DNA of 56,626 bases from Gammaproteobacteria bacterium (GTDB lineage: Bacteria > Pseudomonadota > Gammaproteobacteria > Eutrophobiales > Eutrophobiaceae). The stretch lies in NCBI GenBank assembly GCA_028819495.1, contig JAPPLI010000063.1, positions 1-56,626 of the forward strand, in the 5' to 3' direction. Of the stretch, positions 24,792-33,374 are shown in pieces. A program made the position numbers and the translations under genes. Position 1 is the stretch's first letter, and every line of letters starts with the position of its first letter. Under the pieces are notes generated by a model, which worked only from the letters and a program-made list of their open reading frames with translations, ran no database searches and was not told the origin of the DNA.

Positions 24792-27144
24792 TGACGAACT
24801 TGCCCGAACCCAGGTGTTGCAAACGGCTCATCATCGAGTCCATGCGCCGGGTGATGGAGTCCAGCTTCACCTTGTAACCCGGGCTGCCGGTATTCATCTT
24901 CTGGACTTCGTGGTTGCCGGAACGCAGCAGAACCTTGCTGAACAGTCCCTTCTCGTCCTCGTTCAGCGCCGCGCCCGGCTGCGGCACCGCGCCGTCCCCC
25001 TGCTCAATCCGGGTTGCCAGGAACTTGATTTCCGCGTCCAGTTGTCCGGTCCGGTCCTTGCCGCTCTTGCAGTTGTATTGCGGGTCCATACCCATTTTGC
25101 TGGCCAGCAAAGCCAGCCTGGCCGGCAACGCGTAAGGGTCGTCGTTCTCGGCGTGATGCCCCTTGGCCTGCCAGATGGCGCCGACCTGGTCCGCCAGTTG
25201 CCGGATGGCGCGCGCGTCGCGGCTGTTTCCCTGCCCGGCGTTTTCCAGGGCCTGCAAATGCTCGGCAACCAATCCGGACGCTGGCGGTTCGCCCGGCTTG
25301 AAATTCTCACCGAGCAACATCCTGATGGAAGGGCGGTTCAGCTTGTCCGCGACGCGCCAACTGCCCAGCAACCTCCTGTTGATTTTCCCCAGCGCCATGT
25401 CATTGACCCCGGCGCTGAAGGTCAGCGGAACGAGCTGCACCCTGACTGTTTTTTCCGTGCCGTCCTCCTGTTTCACAGTGACCGGAACGTCCTCCCTGGC
25501 AATCTCCTGCAACGCCTCGTTCTGGTTCCGGGTCATGCGCAATTCATTGTAATTCTCAAAGCAGTTGGACGTCGCCGCGAGGGCGGAGCGCGCATAGTCC
25601 GGAGTGACCAGGTTGATACTGGGCAACACCATCTTTACCCGCGGCGATTGCGCGCCGCTGCCGGCCACCTCAGCCATGAGCCGGGCATTATTCTGCAGGT
25701 GAAAACGGACCAGGTCCCGCACCCGGTTGCGATTGGCCTGAAAGCGCGCGGCTCGCCGCAGCCGGAAACCCTGGATACTGAAGCGCGACGTCAGGTACCT
25801 GGCGCAACGCTCAACGCCAAGCCGCTCTGCCTGTTCCGGGAGCGTGGTTTTGACCAGGTCATGCAGTTCCTGCCGGGGCAAGTGGCGCAGGTGCGGGGGG
25901 CGTATGCCAAAGGCGCTGAGTACGCCGCTGCGGGTGCCCTTGAACAAGGTCTTTCCGGTGGCATCCTTATAGTGGCTGTGCCACATATTGGGCACGCGTG
26001 ACGGCGAGTGCGTGTCGTAACAGAGCACGCCCTTGTTATTGCCGGCCTGTTCAGACACGTCCGGTTTGAGCTCGCTCAGATATTCCCGGCCGGCGTGGGT
26101 GAAGGACGTTTCTATGGGTTTGAAACCGGCGCGCAGCGCCTGTTTCAGGTTGTGCTCAAGCCGTTTGCCGACCCTGTCGGGGTCCGTCATTTCCTTCAAC
26201 AAGGACCGGTCTGCGCCAGGCACAACGCCCGGCTCGCCGGCGCGCTCAAGGCTGCGGGCAAGCAACAGGGAGACCTTTTGCCCGGGTTTGAGCACACCGG
26301 TGGCAGAGTGGTCCGCCCCCGTCAGTTGCGGCGGCCTTGCACCGGGGGTTCCGGCAAGGTAATCATCCACCTGGCGCAAAAAAACCTCCCTGGCAGTCCG
26401 CTTTTGGGCGCCGGACGCCTCCTTGTCGCCCAGGTATGCGCGCATCGCTTCGTGCTGCAATCCGGCCCCGGCCTTCAGGTCCCGGTTTGCCAATGCCCTG
26501 GTGAACTCAACGGGGCGCTCCAGCTCCGCCGCCAGCCAGCCGGGCTCGCCGGCAGGTTCTCCCCGGGGCCCCGACTGCGGCTCCGCCCTTGCCTCGGCGG
26601 CGGCTTCCAGCAACTGCCGCGCCTTGTCCGTGACCGCGGGGTCGAGGGCGGGACGGCCTCCCCCCGGACCTGGTTGAGCCTCCCGCAGGAGTTCCGCCAG
26701 GGTCGTCAAACCGGCTTGCGCGCCCAGTGCCTGGCGCTCGACCAGCGAAGCTTCCGTGCCGGCTTCGGAGCGGTTGGCGGCGCGCGTCATCCATTCATCC
26801 AGGACCGTCAGCCCGGACCTGGCGGCCGTTGCGGTATTGCCGGTTTGCGCTGCCTCACCCGCGGACTCTGCCAGCTCTGTGCGCACCTCGCGCAGGTCCC
26901 GGGCGAATGCCGCGCGTTCAGCCCCGTCAATGCCGAGTGCGTCAACGCCCGCGCCCGCCGCGGCCGGCGCGCTGATCTCGCCCAGGGAGAGCGGCAATGA
27001 ATTCCGGGTTTGCGCGTTGAAACTGGAAGGGGCGGCGCTGGTCTCCGGCGCCGTGCCGCGGCGCGCGACCGCTGCCTGGGTCGCAGCCCGGAGCGCGGCA
27101 GTATCGAGGTTGGGCGAAGCCCTTACGGAACCGTTACCAGGCAT
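24784..27144 (-). CDS. SopB/IpgD-family phosphoinositide phosphatase effector
   Basis: The start is set at ATG 27144 behind GGAGG; the frame is open upstream but would overlap the chaperone gene. The protein is 786 residues, longer than SopB (561). The C-terminal half carries the CX5R active-site loop NCKSGKDRTGQLDAEIK (catalytic Cys692, Arg698). It also has the FSAGVNDMALG segment about 100 residues before, which corresponds to the conserved GVNE region of SopB, IpgD and VPA0450. KGTRSGVLSAFGI is a further family segment. SopB-like enzymes dephosphorylate host inositol phosphates and PI(4,5)P2 after translocation. The N-terminal 250 residues are Ala/Gln/Arg-rich, likely disordered and chaperone-binding. 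It is preceded by its probable chaperone gene. Confidence 0.85.
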   Translation of the reverse strand: MPGNGSVRASPNLDTAALRAATQAAVARRGTAPETSAAPSSFNAQTRNSLPLSLGEISAPAAAGAGVDALGIDGAERAAFARDLREVRTELAESAGEAAQTGNTATAARSGLTVLDEWMTRAANRSEAGTEASLVERQALGAQAGLTTLAELLREAQPGPGGGRPALDPAVTDKARQLLEAAAEARAEPQSGPRGEPAGEPGWLAAELERPVEFTRALANRDLKAGAGLQHEAMRAYLGDKEASGAQKRTAREVFLRQVDDYLAGTPGARPPQLTGADHSATGVLKPGQKVSLLLARSLERAGEPGVVPGADRSLLKEMTDPDRVGKRLEHNLKQALRAGFKPIETSFTHAGREYLSELKPDVSEQAGNNKGVLCYDTHSPSRVPNMWHSHYKDATGKTLFKGTRSGVLSAFGIRPPHLRHLPRQELHDLVKTTLPEQAERLGVERCARYLTSRFSIQGFRLRRAARFQANRNRVRDLVRFHLQNNARLMAEVAGSGAQSPRVKMVLPSINLVTPDYARSALAATSNCFENYNELRMTRNQNEALQEIAREDVPVTVKQEDGTEKTVRVQLVPLTFSAGVNDMALGKINRRLLGSWRVADKLNRPSIRMLLGENFKPGEPPASGLVAEHLQALENAGQGNSRDARAIRQLADQVGAIWQAKGHHAENDDPYALPARLALLASKMGMDPQYNCKSGKDRTGQLDAEIKFLATRIEQGDGAVPQPGAALNEDEKGLFSKVLLRSGNHEVQKMNTGSPGYKVKLDSITRRMDSMMSRLQHLGSGKFVSA

Positions 27145-27169
27145 TATGCCTCCGTATTCACCGTGAGGT

Positions 27170-27619
27170 TCAGGGCCTGAAGATGGTGAAGCCGCCGCCG
27201 GGGGCAACCGTCCTGGGCGTTTCGGCAAGATGAGCGGCCAGGGCTTCAGCACGGTCCACCAACGCGGCAAGCCGCTGCTCGAAATCATCCAGCGCGGCCG
27301 GGTCGGTACCAGTTATCACCGTCACCAGTATCAGGTAATCCTTTTCCTGTTTAGTGTAAAGGTTCAGGATGCACTCGTCAAGGTAGAGGCAGCTGAACAG
27401 GTAACCGCATGACTTTTCAATCATGCGCTCCCGTTCATCGGGAGCGGCGGGCAAGGACGCCACTTCGGCCAGCGCGTACAGCTTGCCGAGATCCTCGAAC
27501 AGGCTGACCTCCACGCGATCAAACCCCAGCAGGTAGTGATCGTGCGCGTCGGGTTCCGGCGCCGGCAGGGCATGCCTGGCACAGAAATCACCAAGCAACT
27601 GTAAACACTGCCTGTTCAT
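27170..27619 (-). CDS. Class I T3SS chaperone, probably for the SopB-like effector
   Basis: The 149-residue acidic protein has the class I chaperone order: helix (CLQLLGDFCARHAL), strands (YLLGFDRVEVSLFEDLGKLYALAEVASLP), helix (ERERMIEKSCGYLFSCLYL), strands (LNLYTKQEKDYLILVTVI), then the terminal helix (DDFEQRLAALVDRAEALAAHLAE). It sits between sctL and the phosphatase gene with short gaps, as sigE sits beside sopB and ipgE beside ipgD. Confidence 0.8.
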   Translation of the reverse strand: MNRQCLQLLGDFCARHALPAPEPDAHDHYLLGFDRVEVSLFEDLGKLYALAEVASLPAAPDERERMIEKSCGYLFSCLYLDECILNLYTKQEKDYLILVTVITGTDPAALDDFEQRLAALVDRAEALAAHLAETPRTVAPGGGFTIFRP

Positions 27620-28236
27620 TACTGTTCGGCAAAGTGTTGGTTAAGCGCAGCTTCCATTGCCTGCAGGAACGTCTCCAGGTTGGCGTCCACACTGCCCATA
27701 TCGCTTTCCAGGCGGCAGCCTGTGCCGCTCAGCGTGGCGTTTTCAATAATCTCCGCAGCCGGCAGGCCGGCCGCGCGCATGGTTTCCTGTATGCGCGCGC
27801 GCAGGTCCCGGTCCTGCGCGCCTGCGGGAATATGGATTTTGACGTTGGCCTGCTCGCGGAATTGTTGCAGGCCGTTTTGGATCAACCGGGTGACGAGTTC
27901 GGCATCATCATAGTCGCTGAAGACCCGGCGCAAGGTCGTCATTACAATCCTCACCAGGGTTTGCTCTATGGAGGAAATATACTCGATGACCTGGGCCGTG
28001 GTGGAAAAAATCAACTCCGCCTCCTGCGCTTTCGCCTGCTCGAGTCCGTCTTCATAACCGGCCTTTTTCTGTTGCTCATAGACTGCCTCGTGCCGTTCCC
28101 GCGCCTGGCGTTCCTGCTCCTTCACCGCGCTGATTAACTGCCGGGCCTCCAGCCAGGCGCGATAATCCTCTGCCTTGATAATTTTCCGGTCAAACATGAT
28201 CCGGTGACGATAATCAGGCAATGAGAACAGGCTCAT
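27619..28236 (-). CDS. sctL: T3SS stator protein SctL
   Basis: A peripheral cytosolic component that links the ATPase SctN to the sorting platform (YscL/FliH family). The start at ATG 28236 overlaps the sctK stop (ATGA); longer upstream frames are spurious. The 205-residue protein opens with a short strand region (MFDRKIIKAEDY). Residues 30-75 are a highly charged coiled coil (AVKEQERQARERHEAVYEQQ). The C-terminal V/F-type ATPase subunit E-like domain includes KIHIPAGAQD and GTGCRLESDMGSVDANLETFL. The cognate SctN ATPase is not in this window. Confidence 0.88.
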   Translation of the reverse strand: MSLFSLPDYRHRIMFDRKIIKAEDYRAWLEARQLISAVKEQERQARERHEAVYEQQKKAGYEDGLEQAKAQEAELIFSTTAQVIEYISSIEQTLVRIVMTTLRRVFSDYDDAELVTRLIQNGLQQFREQANVKIHIPAGAQDRDLRARIQETMRAAGLPAAEIIENATLSGTGCRLESDMGSVDANLETFLQAMEAALNQHFAEQ

Positions 28237-28982
28237 TCCCAGTGCCCCTGCAGCGACAACAGCGTTCCCAGCAACTTCCTGCCGGCATCGATTAACGCCG
28301 GGTCGTTCAGTTGCCGGCCACAGTACAGGGCGTAATCTTCCATGTCCGCCCATCGCCGGACGTCCCGGTGCGCAGCCCCGTGGCGGGCGGCCAGACGTTT
28401 CAGCGCCAGCGGTTTGGGCCAGGTGAAATAAAACCGTCTTTTATATGCGTCCGCTTCCGCTTGCAGCATGTTGGTCAGCAGGCACAGGCCGGCCGCGTAC
28501 ACCAGCACCCGGCAACGCAACAGGTTGCCGACCGGCAATGCCGGCAAAAATGCCCCGGACACAAACTTGTGGCGCAGTTCCAGACGCAGCGCCAGGGCGT
28601 AGTCAGCCGGCCCGAAGGCGTCGAGCAACCGGCGCTGCTGCCGGGCAGAAATGACACCGGCAACCTGCTCCCGGTAAACGGCCAGTCCCAGCAGGCCCGT
28701 TACCCTCCTCTGCTGCCGCCAGGACAGCAGGGCAACGCGTTTGAACGGCGGCTTGAAGTCGTAATCGAACTGCCCGGCCAGCCCGTACGCGCACAACATT
28801 TTTTTCGACAGTTTTGCCGCCGCCAGCGGGTCCTCCACCAGTTGCCGGGCTGCGTCCACGGGCAGCCCGGTGTCGGGCCACCAACTGGGATGGCACCAGG
28901 AAACCGGTTCAAAGTTGAACCTGATGATCGCCTCAACCAGTCCGTCGTCGGCGTCGGCATGGGTTTGCGCAAGCGGTTTCAT
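28233..28982 (-). CDS. sctK: T3SS sorting-platform protein SctK
   Basis: The 249-residue cytosolic protein of the YscK/PscK type begins with the family-typical FNFEPVSWCHPSWWP stretch, followed by helical segments rich in Leu, Arg and Trp. It lies exactly between sctJ and sctL as in Yersinia and Pseudomonas. In those systems it forms the pods of the sorting platform with SctQ. The stop overlaps the sctL start. The family is poorly conserved, so position adds much of the certainty. Confidence 0.82.
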   Translation of the reverse strand: MKPLAQTHADADDGLVEAIIRFNFEPVSWCHPSWWPDTGLPVDAARQLVEDPLAAAKLSKKMLCAYGLAGQFDYDFKPPFKRVALLSWRQQRRVTGLLGLAVYREQVAGVISARQQRRLLDAFGPADYALALRLELRHKFVSGAFLPALPVGNLLRCRVLVYAAGLCLLTNMLQAEADAYKRRFYFTWPKPLALKRLAARHGAAHRDVRRWADMEDYALYCGRQLNDPALIDAGRKLLGTLLSLQGHWE

Positions 28983-29003
28983 CGGTGCCCCGGCGCCGCG
29001 CCG

Positions 29004-29770
29004 TCATTGCCTTGTCTGGCGCCGCAACAGCACTACAACACAGGCCGCCAGCGCCGCGACCAGCGCCACGATAATACCGACCAGGGCATAGAAGCGGCCA
29101 ATGGACGCGGCTTCTATTTTCAGGTTGACCCCCCGCACCGTGCGCAAACCATCCGTGGCAAACACCTCGACCGGGCTTCTCCCGGCGGCCGGCGACAAGG
29201 TGACGGAAACGTCCTGGTAGGCCAGGTTATTGATGCCGCCGGAAACCAGTTGCCTGATTTTTGGAATTTCACTGTCAAGATTGTATTCAGGATTGTACTT
29301 GATGAACACCGCCGCCGACAGCTTGTCCGGCGTCCGCGCCCGGCCCGGCCCGGCCTTGTTCCCGCCGGCGTCAGCGCCCATCATGGACAGGTGCACCTTC
29401 ACGAACATCACCCCGTCGATCTTGGACAGGCTTTCGGAAATTTCCTGGGAGACGGCGAAGTTGAAGCGCACCTTGCGTTCGAAATCGGTCGTAACCAGGC
29501 CGGTATCGCCGAACACTTCGTTGACGTTGGTATAGCGCTCCCAGGGGTAACCGTGCGCATGCAGGAGATTCACCGCCAGCGGCACCTGGCTCTTGGGAAC
29601 GGAGAGGATGATTCCTTCTTTTGCGGCCGTCTTGTCTGTTTCTATGCCGTTCTCCAACAGCAGGGCCATCATTTCATTGCTTTCCTGCTCAGTCAGGCTG
29701 TTATACAGCGGCACCTTGCCGCAGCCCGCAAGCAGGAGCAAAAAAAAAATGCCAAGGCCTGGGTTTTCAT
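29004..29770 (-). CDS. sctJ: T3SS inner-membrane ring lipoprotein SctJ, with frame break at a T10 tract
   Basis: The 240-residue body matches YscJ/FliF-N: ring-building motifs near YNSLTEQESNEMMALLL, KEGIILSVPKSQVPLAVNLL, SLSKIDGVMFVKVHLS and a C-terminal membrane segment (ALVGIIVALVAALAACVVVLL) with a basic tail. The lipobox LLLAGC is in frame with the body. The only ATG with a signal-peptide start (29770, MKTQALAFFF) is one frame off, because the tract at 29740-29749 has ten T. Eleven T would give MKTQALAFFFLLLLAGC, a perfect lipoprotein signal. As written the body could start only at TTG 29741, which gives too short a signal. Transcriptional slippage, phase variation or a sequencing error would explain it. 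Confidence 0.88.
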
Positions 29771-29807
29771 GCTACCGCGACTCCGAAGCGCCCCGACCGG
29801 CGTCCCG

Positions 29808-30212
29808 TCAAGACCTCAACTCATTCTGAATGTTGCGCGCCATACTCAACGCGCCGGCGTTATCGGAATGATCCAGCAGGTGTTGCGCGATGGTTTCCGC
29901 CTCAGACTTGTGTCCGGCCAGCATCAGCAGGAACGCCATCATCGCCACGACGTCGGGGTCTGCATCCGCATCCCGGTAGTCGATGCCGGCGCGCCGCAAC
30001 ACGTTCACCGCCTCTGCCGCGTTATTGTCGTAACAAAGCAAAATCAGCGCCTCGCCCAGCGCGCTCGCAGGCCCGCCCGGGCGCGCGGCCTTGTGTGCGC
30101 CTATCAACGCCTCCGCGTACTCCCGGGAGTAGCCGGTGTAGGCGCAGGCAAAGCCCAGTTCCAGCATCAGTGAGAGCGCCTGGCGGCGCTGCCCGTCGTT
30201 AAAATCAATCAT
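29808..30212 (-). CDS. sctG: TPR protein, SctG (YscG)-like needle-subunit chaperone
   Basis: The 134-residue all-helical protein has three to four TPR-like helix pairs (ALSLMLELGFACAYTGYSREYAEALIG; LGEALILLCYDNNAAEAVNVLRRAG; VVAMMAFLLMLAGHKSEAETIAQHLL). It lies directly after the needle gene and before sctJ, where YscG is encoded in Yersinia virC. YscG with YscE keeps the needle subunit YscF soluble. No YscE-like gene was seen. HrpB1-type proteins have a similar fold, so the name rests on context. Confidence 0.7.
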   Translation of the reverse strand: MIDFNDGQRRQALSLMLELGFACAYTGYSREYAEALIGAHKAARPGGPASALGEALILLCYDNNAAEAVNVLRRAGIDYRDADADPDVVAMMAFLLMLAGHKSEAETIAQHLLDHSDNAGALSMARNIQNELRS

Positions 30213-30228
30213 GGGCGGGCGCCGCTGC

Positions 30229-30453
30229 TCAGGCCTTCTGGGTGATGCTGGTAACCGTGTTTTTGAAATCGGATACCATCGCCGAGGACATCTTCAGCAA
30301 GGCCTCGAGATTGCCCTCCACAGCCTGCAACTTCAACATCGCGGTGGGGTCCGTCGCGTCTATATTATTCAACATATCGGCAATCTTGTCGGTCTCGGCG
30401 CCGATGCCCTTATTGACCGTGTCAACAATGGTGGTAATATTCAGGTCGGTCAT
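30229..30453 (-). CDS. sctF: T3SS needle subunit SctF
   Basis: The start is ATG 30453 behind GAGGAG; the frame upstream of it has no ribosome site. The 74-residue, all-helical protein (TDLNITTIVDTVNKGIG, then DATDPTAMLKLQAVEGNLEAL, then a terminal helix) has the two-helix hairpin with a central DPxxxLxLQ turn of needle subunits (YscF/PscF/MxiH size 82-87). It is the first gene of the leftward T3SS operon and has its own promoter. An inner-rod (SctI) identity is the alternative, but the SctG-like gene next to it favours SctF. Confidence 0.72.
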   Translation of the reverse strand: MTDLNITTIVDTVNKGIGAETDKIADMLNNIDATDPTAMLKLQAVEGNLEALLKMSSAMVSDFKNTVTSITQKA

Positions 30454-30527
30454 TGCATTCTCCTCACATTGCTTGTTCAGGTTCATTCCCTGAATTACGC
30501 GGAACTTCCGTAGCGCACACGCGCGCC

Positions 30528-30556
30528 ACTATACGACAACTCTTTGCATAAATCAA
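30528..30556 (-). promoter_or_regulatory. Predicted promoter of the sctF-G-J-K-L operon
   Basis: On the minus strand the -35 is TTGATT (30556-30551), followed by a 17-bp spacer and the -10 TATAGT (30533-30528). The start near 30521 leaves a leader of about 68 bases before the sctF ATG. It lies in the short gap after the RTX gene stop. Confidence 0.55.
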
Positions 30557-30573
30557 ATTTTGCCGGGGTGCGA

Positions 30574-32988
30574 CTAAAGAATAAACACGCCTGCCGCATC
30601 CAATGTGTCGGTATAGTCGCCGTCCTCGTTTGTATCCCGGGCGACAAGAAAGCCCTCGGACACCCCCGAAATATCGTTATGAACCATGATGGAACCGCCG
30701 CCGTGACCACTCAGGTCTATGCGCGTATGAACCATGCCGTCAGCGGCCGTCACCGGGGTCAACAGCGAGGACAGTTCCGACTCGTCAAGGTCGAACGCAG
30801 ACAGGTCAATCGTGTCGCCGTGCGTATATGTCGAGGGGTTCCGGGGATTAACAAAGTAGATCTCAAAATCGCTGATGACGTCGTCGCCGTTGCCGGGCGC
30901 AAATACGAACACGTCATCACCGGGACCGCCGGCCAGTGTGTCATCGCCACCGGAACCGTACAACAGGTCAGCGCCCTCACCGCCGTCCAACGTGTCGTCA
31001 TCGTCTCCTCCATAGATGACGTCGGCGCCGGCGCCGCCGGCCAGGACGTCCTGCCCCGCATCGCCGTGCAACAAGTCATCACCCATGCCGCCCTCAATGT
31101 GGTCGTCGCCGGGATTCCCGTTCAGGTTATCATCGCCGTCCAGGCCCCACAGCCGGTTGGCCGCGTCCGAACCGGACACCAGATCATCATGGGCTGAGCC
31201 GACCACGTTCTCGAAACTTTCAATCAGGTCGCCCTCGGCGTGGCCGCCACCGACCCTGTGACCGCTGAGGTTTACATGAACGCCCCGGTTGGAATGCTCG
31301 TAGGACAGCGTATCCATGCCGTCGCCGCCGTGCAGGTCATCAGCGCCGGCAAGGCCCTCCAGCAGGTTGTCCCCGTCATCCCCTTTCAGGGTGTCCGCCA
31401 TTGCCGTTCCTGTCAGGTTTTCAATGCCGGCCACCCCGTCGGCCTGGCTGAGGTCAAATTCCACGCCGGCAGCCATTCCCACAAATGATATGGTGTCCGA
31501 ACCCGCGCCCCCGTCAACCATGCTGTCGTCCGCGTCGGTGAAGAGCAGGTCATCGCCGGGGCCGCCGTGCAAGCGGTCGGCGCCGGGGCCGCCGTCCAAT
31601 ACGTCGTCACCCTCCTCGCCGAACAGTCCGTCATCCCCAGGGCCGCCATGCAAGCGGTCGGCCCCGGACTCGCCGTCCAATACGTCGTCACCCTCCTCGC
31701 CAAAAACCTCGTCGTCGCCGGCGCCGCCAAGAATGGTATTGTCACGGCGGTCGCCGGCCAGGGTATCCGCGTAGGCCGAACCGACTACGCCCTGGATGTC
31801 CGGCGCCAGTTCGGTCACCGTCACGGGAGAATCCTCGTCGTCGTCCACCTGGACCTGAAATTCAATGGTCACCAGGTTGCCGAAGGTGTCGCCTTGCGCG
31901 TCGCCGCCCGCAAGGACCTTCTCGTTCAACCGCACCGTCACGCCGGCGTCGGACTCGGTGTAGGATATGGCGTCCCGGCCGTCGTTGCCGGTCAGCACGT
32001 CGGCGCCGGGGCCGCCCTGCAACACGTCGTCGCCGGCGCCGCCGTTCAACAGGTCGTCGCCGGCGTCACCGTTCAACAGGTCGTCGCCGGCGTCACCGTT
32101 CAGCGTGTCGCCGCCGCCGCCGCCGGTCAGCACGTCGCCGCCACCGCCGCCGTTCAGCGTGTCGTCGCCGCCAAAGCCCCAGAGAACATTCAACTGGTCA
32201 TCGCCGGTCAGCATGTCCGCGTAATCGGACCCCACAACGATCTCCAGGTCGCCGCCCAGGGTGTCCCCTTCAGCCGTGCCGCCGCTGGCCGTATTGTCCG
32301 CCAGGTTCACGCTGACGCCCGTCGGCGAGTCCAGGTAGTACACCAGGTCTAACCCTTCGCCGCCGCGCAAGGTGTCCGCGCCCGGACCGCCCTGCAGCCC
32401 GTCATCGCCGGCGCCGCCTTCCAGCACGTCGTCGCCGTGCCCCGCGGACAGCAGGTCATCGCCGCCCAGTCCCATGATGGTTTCCCCCGCCACGGTGCCC
32501 GTCAGCTTGTCGGCCTGCTCCGAACCGGTAATGTCCGGCCCCGTGTCCGCGCTGGTCAGCGTCTCCTCCACCGTCAACAGGTAGGCGCCCTTGTGCTCCA
32601 CGCCCAGGTGCCCCTCGTGGGCGCTGACGCTGACGTAATAGGTCTGTGTGCCGCTGCCCGCGGCCGGCGCAAACTGCAGTTGCGAGCCGAGATTGCCGTC
32701 CTGCCCGTCCATGTCGTCATTCATGGCGAGCACGTTGCCCGCCGCATCGAGGAGTTGCAGCACGGAATCGCCCAGACCGTCGTCGCCGTCACCGGCCACG
32801 GTAAGGGTGTAGAGGGTTCCCTCGCTCAGTTCGACCGCGATCCAGTCCGTGTCGGCTTCGCTGGAAAGGACGCCGCGGACCTGGTTCTCACCCTCCGAGG
32901 TGGACTCCACGGCAAGCAGGGTCTGCGCGTCCGCGGACGCATCGGAACCGGGGATATCGGCTTCATTATGGTATCTTTCGTCTGACAT
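30574..32988 (-). CDS. RTX (hemolysin-type calcium-binding repeat) protein, probably type I-secreted
   Basis: The start is ATG 32988 (MSDERYHNE). The 804-residue, very acidic protein has an N-terminal beta domain resembling pre-peptidase C-terminal domains (LSSEADTDWIAVELSEGTLY). More than 20 GGxGxDxLx-type nonapeptides follow in several blocks (residues about 175-700), interspersed with YYxSPTGVSVNL-type beta units. The C-terminal region (DDVISDFE ... GDTIDLSAFDLDESEL) ends VFIL, typical of the uncleaved type I secretion signal. No ABC transporter or membrane-fusion gene is nearby. No catalytic domain was recognised, so an adhesin or surface-layer role is possible. Confidence 0.88.
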   Translation of the reverse strand: MSDERYHNEADIPGSDASADAQTLLAVESTSEGENQVRGVLSSEADTDWIAVELSEGTLYTLTVAGDGDDGLGDSVLQLLDAAGNVLAMNDDMDGQDGNLGSQLQFAPAAGSGTQTYYVSVSAHEGHLGVEHKGAYLLTVEETLTSADTGPDITGSEQADKLTGTVAGETIMGLGGDDLLSAGHGDDVLEGGAGDDGLQGGPGADTLRGGEGLDLVYYLDSPTGVSVNLADNTASGGTAEGDTLGGDLEIVVGSDYADMLTGDDQLNVLWGFGGDDTLNGGGGGDVLTGGGGGDTLNGDAGDDLLNGDAGDDLLNGGAGDDVLQGGPGADVLTGNDGRDAISYTESDAGVTVRLNEKVLAGGDAQGDTFGNLVTIEFQVQVDDDEDSPVTVTELAPDIQGVVGSAYADTLAGDRRDNTILGGAGDDEVFGEEGDDVLDGESGADRLHGGPGDDGLFGEEGDDVLDGGPGADRLHGGPGDDLLFTDADDSMVDGGAGSDTISFVGMAAGVEFDLSQADGVAGIENLTGTAMADTLKGDDGDNLLEGLAGADDLHGGDGMDTLSYEHSNRGVHVNLSGHRVGGGHAEGDLIESFENVVGSAHDDLVSGSDAANRLWGLDGDDNLNGNPGDDHIEGGMGDDLLHGDAGQDVLAGGAGADVIYGGDDDDTLDGGEGADLLYGSGGDDTLAGGPGDDVFVFAPGNGDDVISDFEIYFVNPRNPSTYTHGDTIDLSAFDLDESELSSLLTPVTAADGMVHTRIDLSGHGGGSIMVHNDISGVSEGFLVARDTNEDGDYTDTLDAAGVFIL

Positions 32989-33175
32989 TGATATGGCGCT
33001 CCAGTAGCAGTTTATGGAAATTTGCGTCGCAACGCGCTCCCTTGCCGGTCGCAGCGCAAACTGCAACGTTCCCGGCGGGATGCGATATTGCCGTACAAGC
33101 TTGCTGCAAACACAGTGCGCTCACGATACCACAATGCCGGGCAAAATTCAACCGTGATGTTTGCTGTGTAAATTC

Positions 33176-33218
33176 CGGGGTCAGAGTAAGAATTTCGCCA
33201 GAAATTTTACTCTGACCC
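33176..33218. repeat. Family A palindrome, 43-bp form
   Basis: A perfect copy of the element at 16354-16396 (ggggtcagagtaagaatt ... attttactctgacccc), here intergenic between the AAA ATPase and RTX genes. Confidence 0.85.
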
Positions 33219-33374
33219 CACCAATCCGTACGGAGTTACATATTGTCGGGGCGTGCAGACCTCTGCTCATGAAAGTTTGTTCGGGATTGGGGCATACACG
33301 GACCCGGGCAATGGCCGGCGTGATGGCAGGGTTGCACGATCAGGTCATTGCGGGCGGCGCTGCAGAAGGCGACA

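Noticed and set aside
28311..30173. 620-codon plus-strand frame across sctK, sctJ and sctG
   Set aside because: It covers three established T3SS genes on the other strand and lacks any domain.
30229..30453. Inner-rod protein SctI instead of the needle subunit
   Set aside because: It is short (74 residues), first in the operon and followed by a YscG-like chaperone gene, which fits SctF better; not fully excluded.
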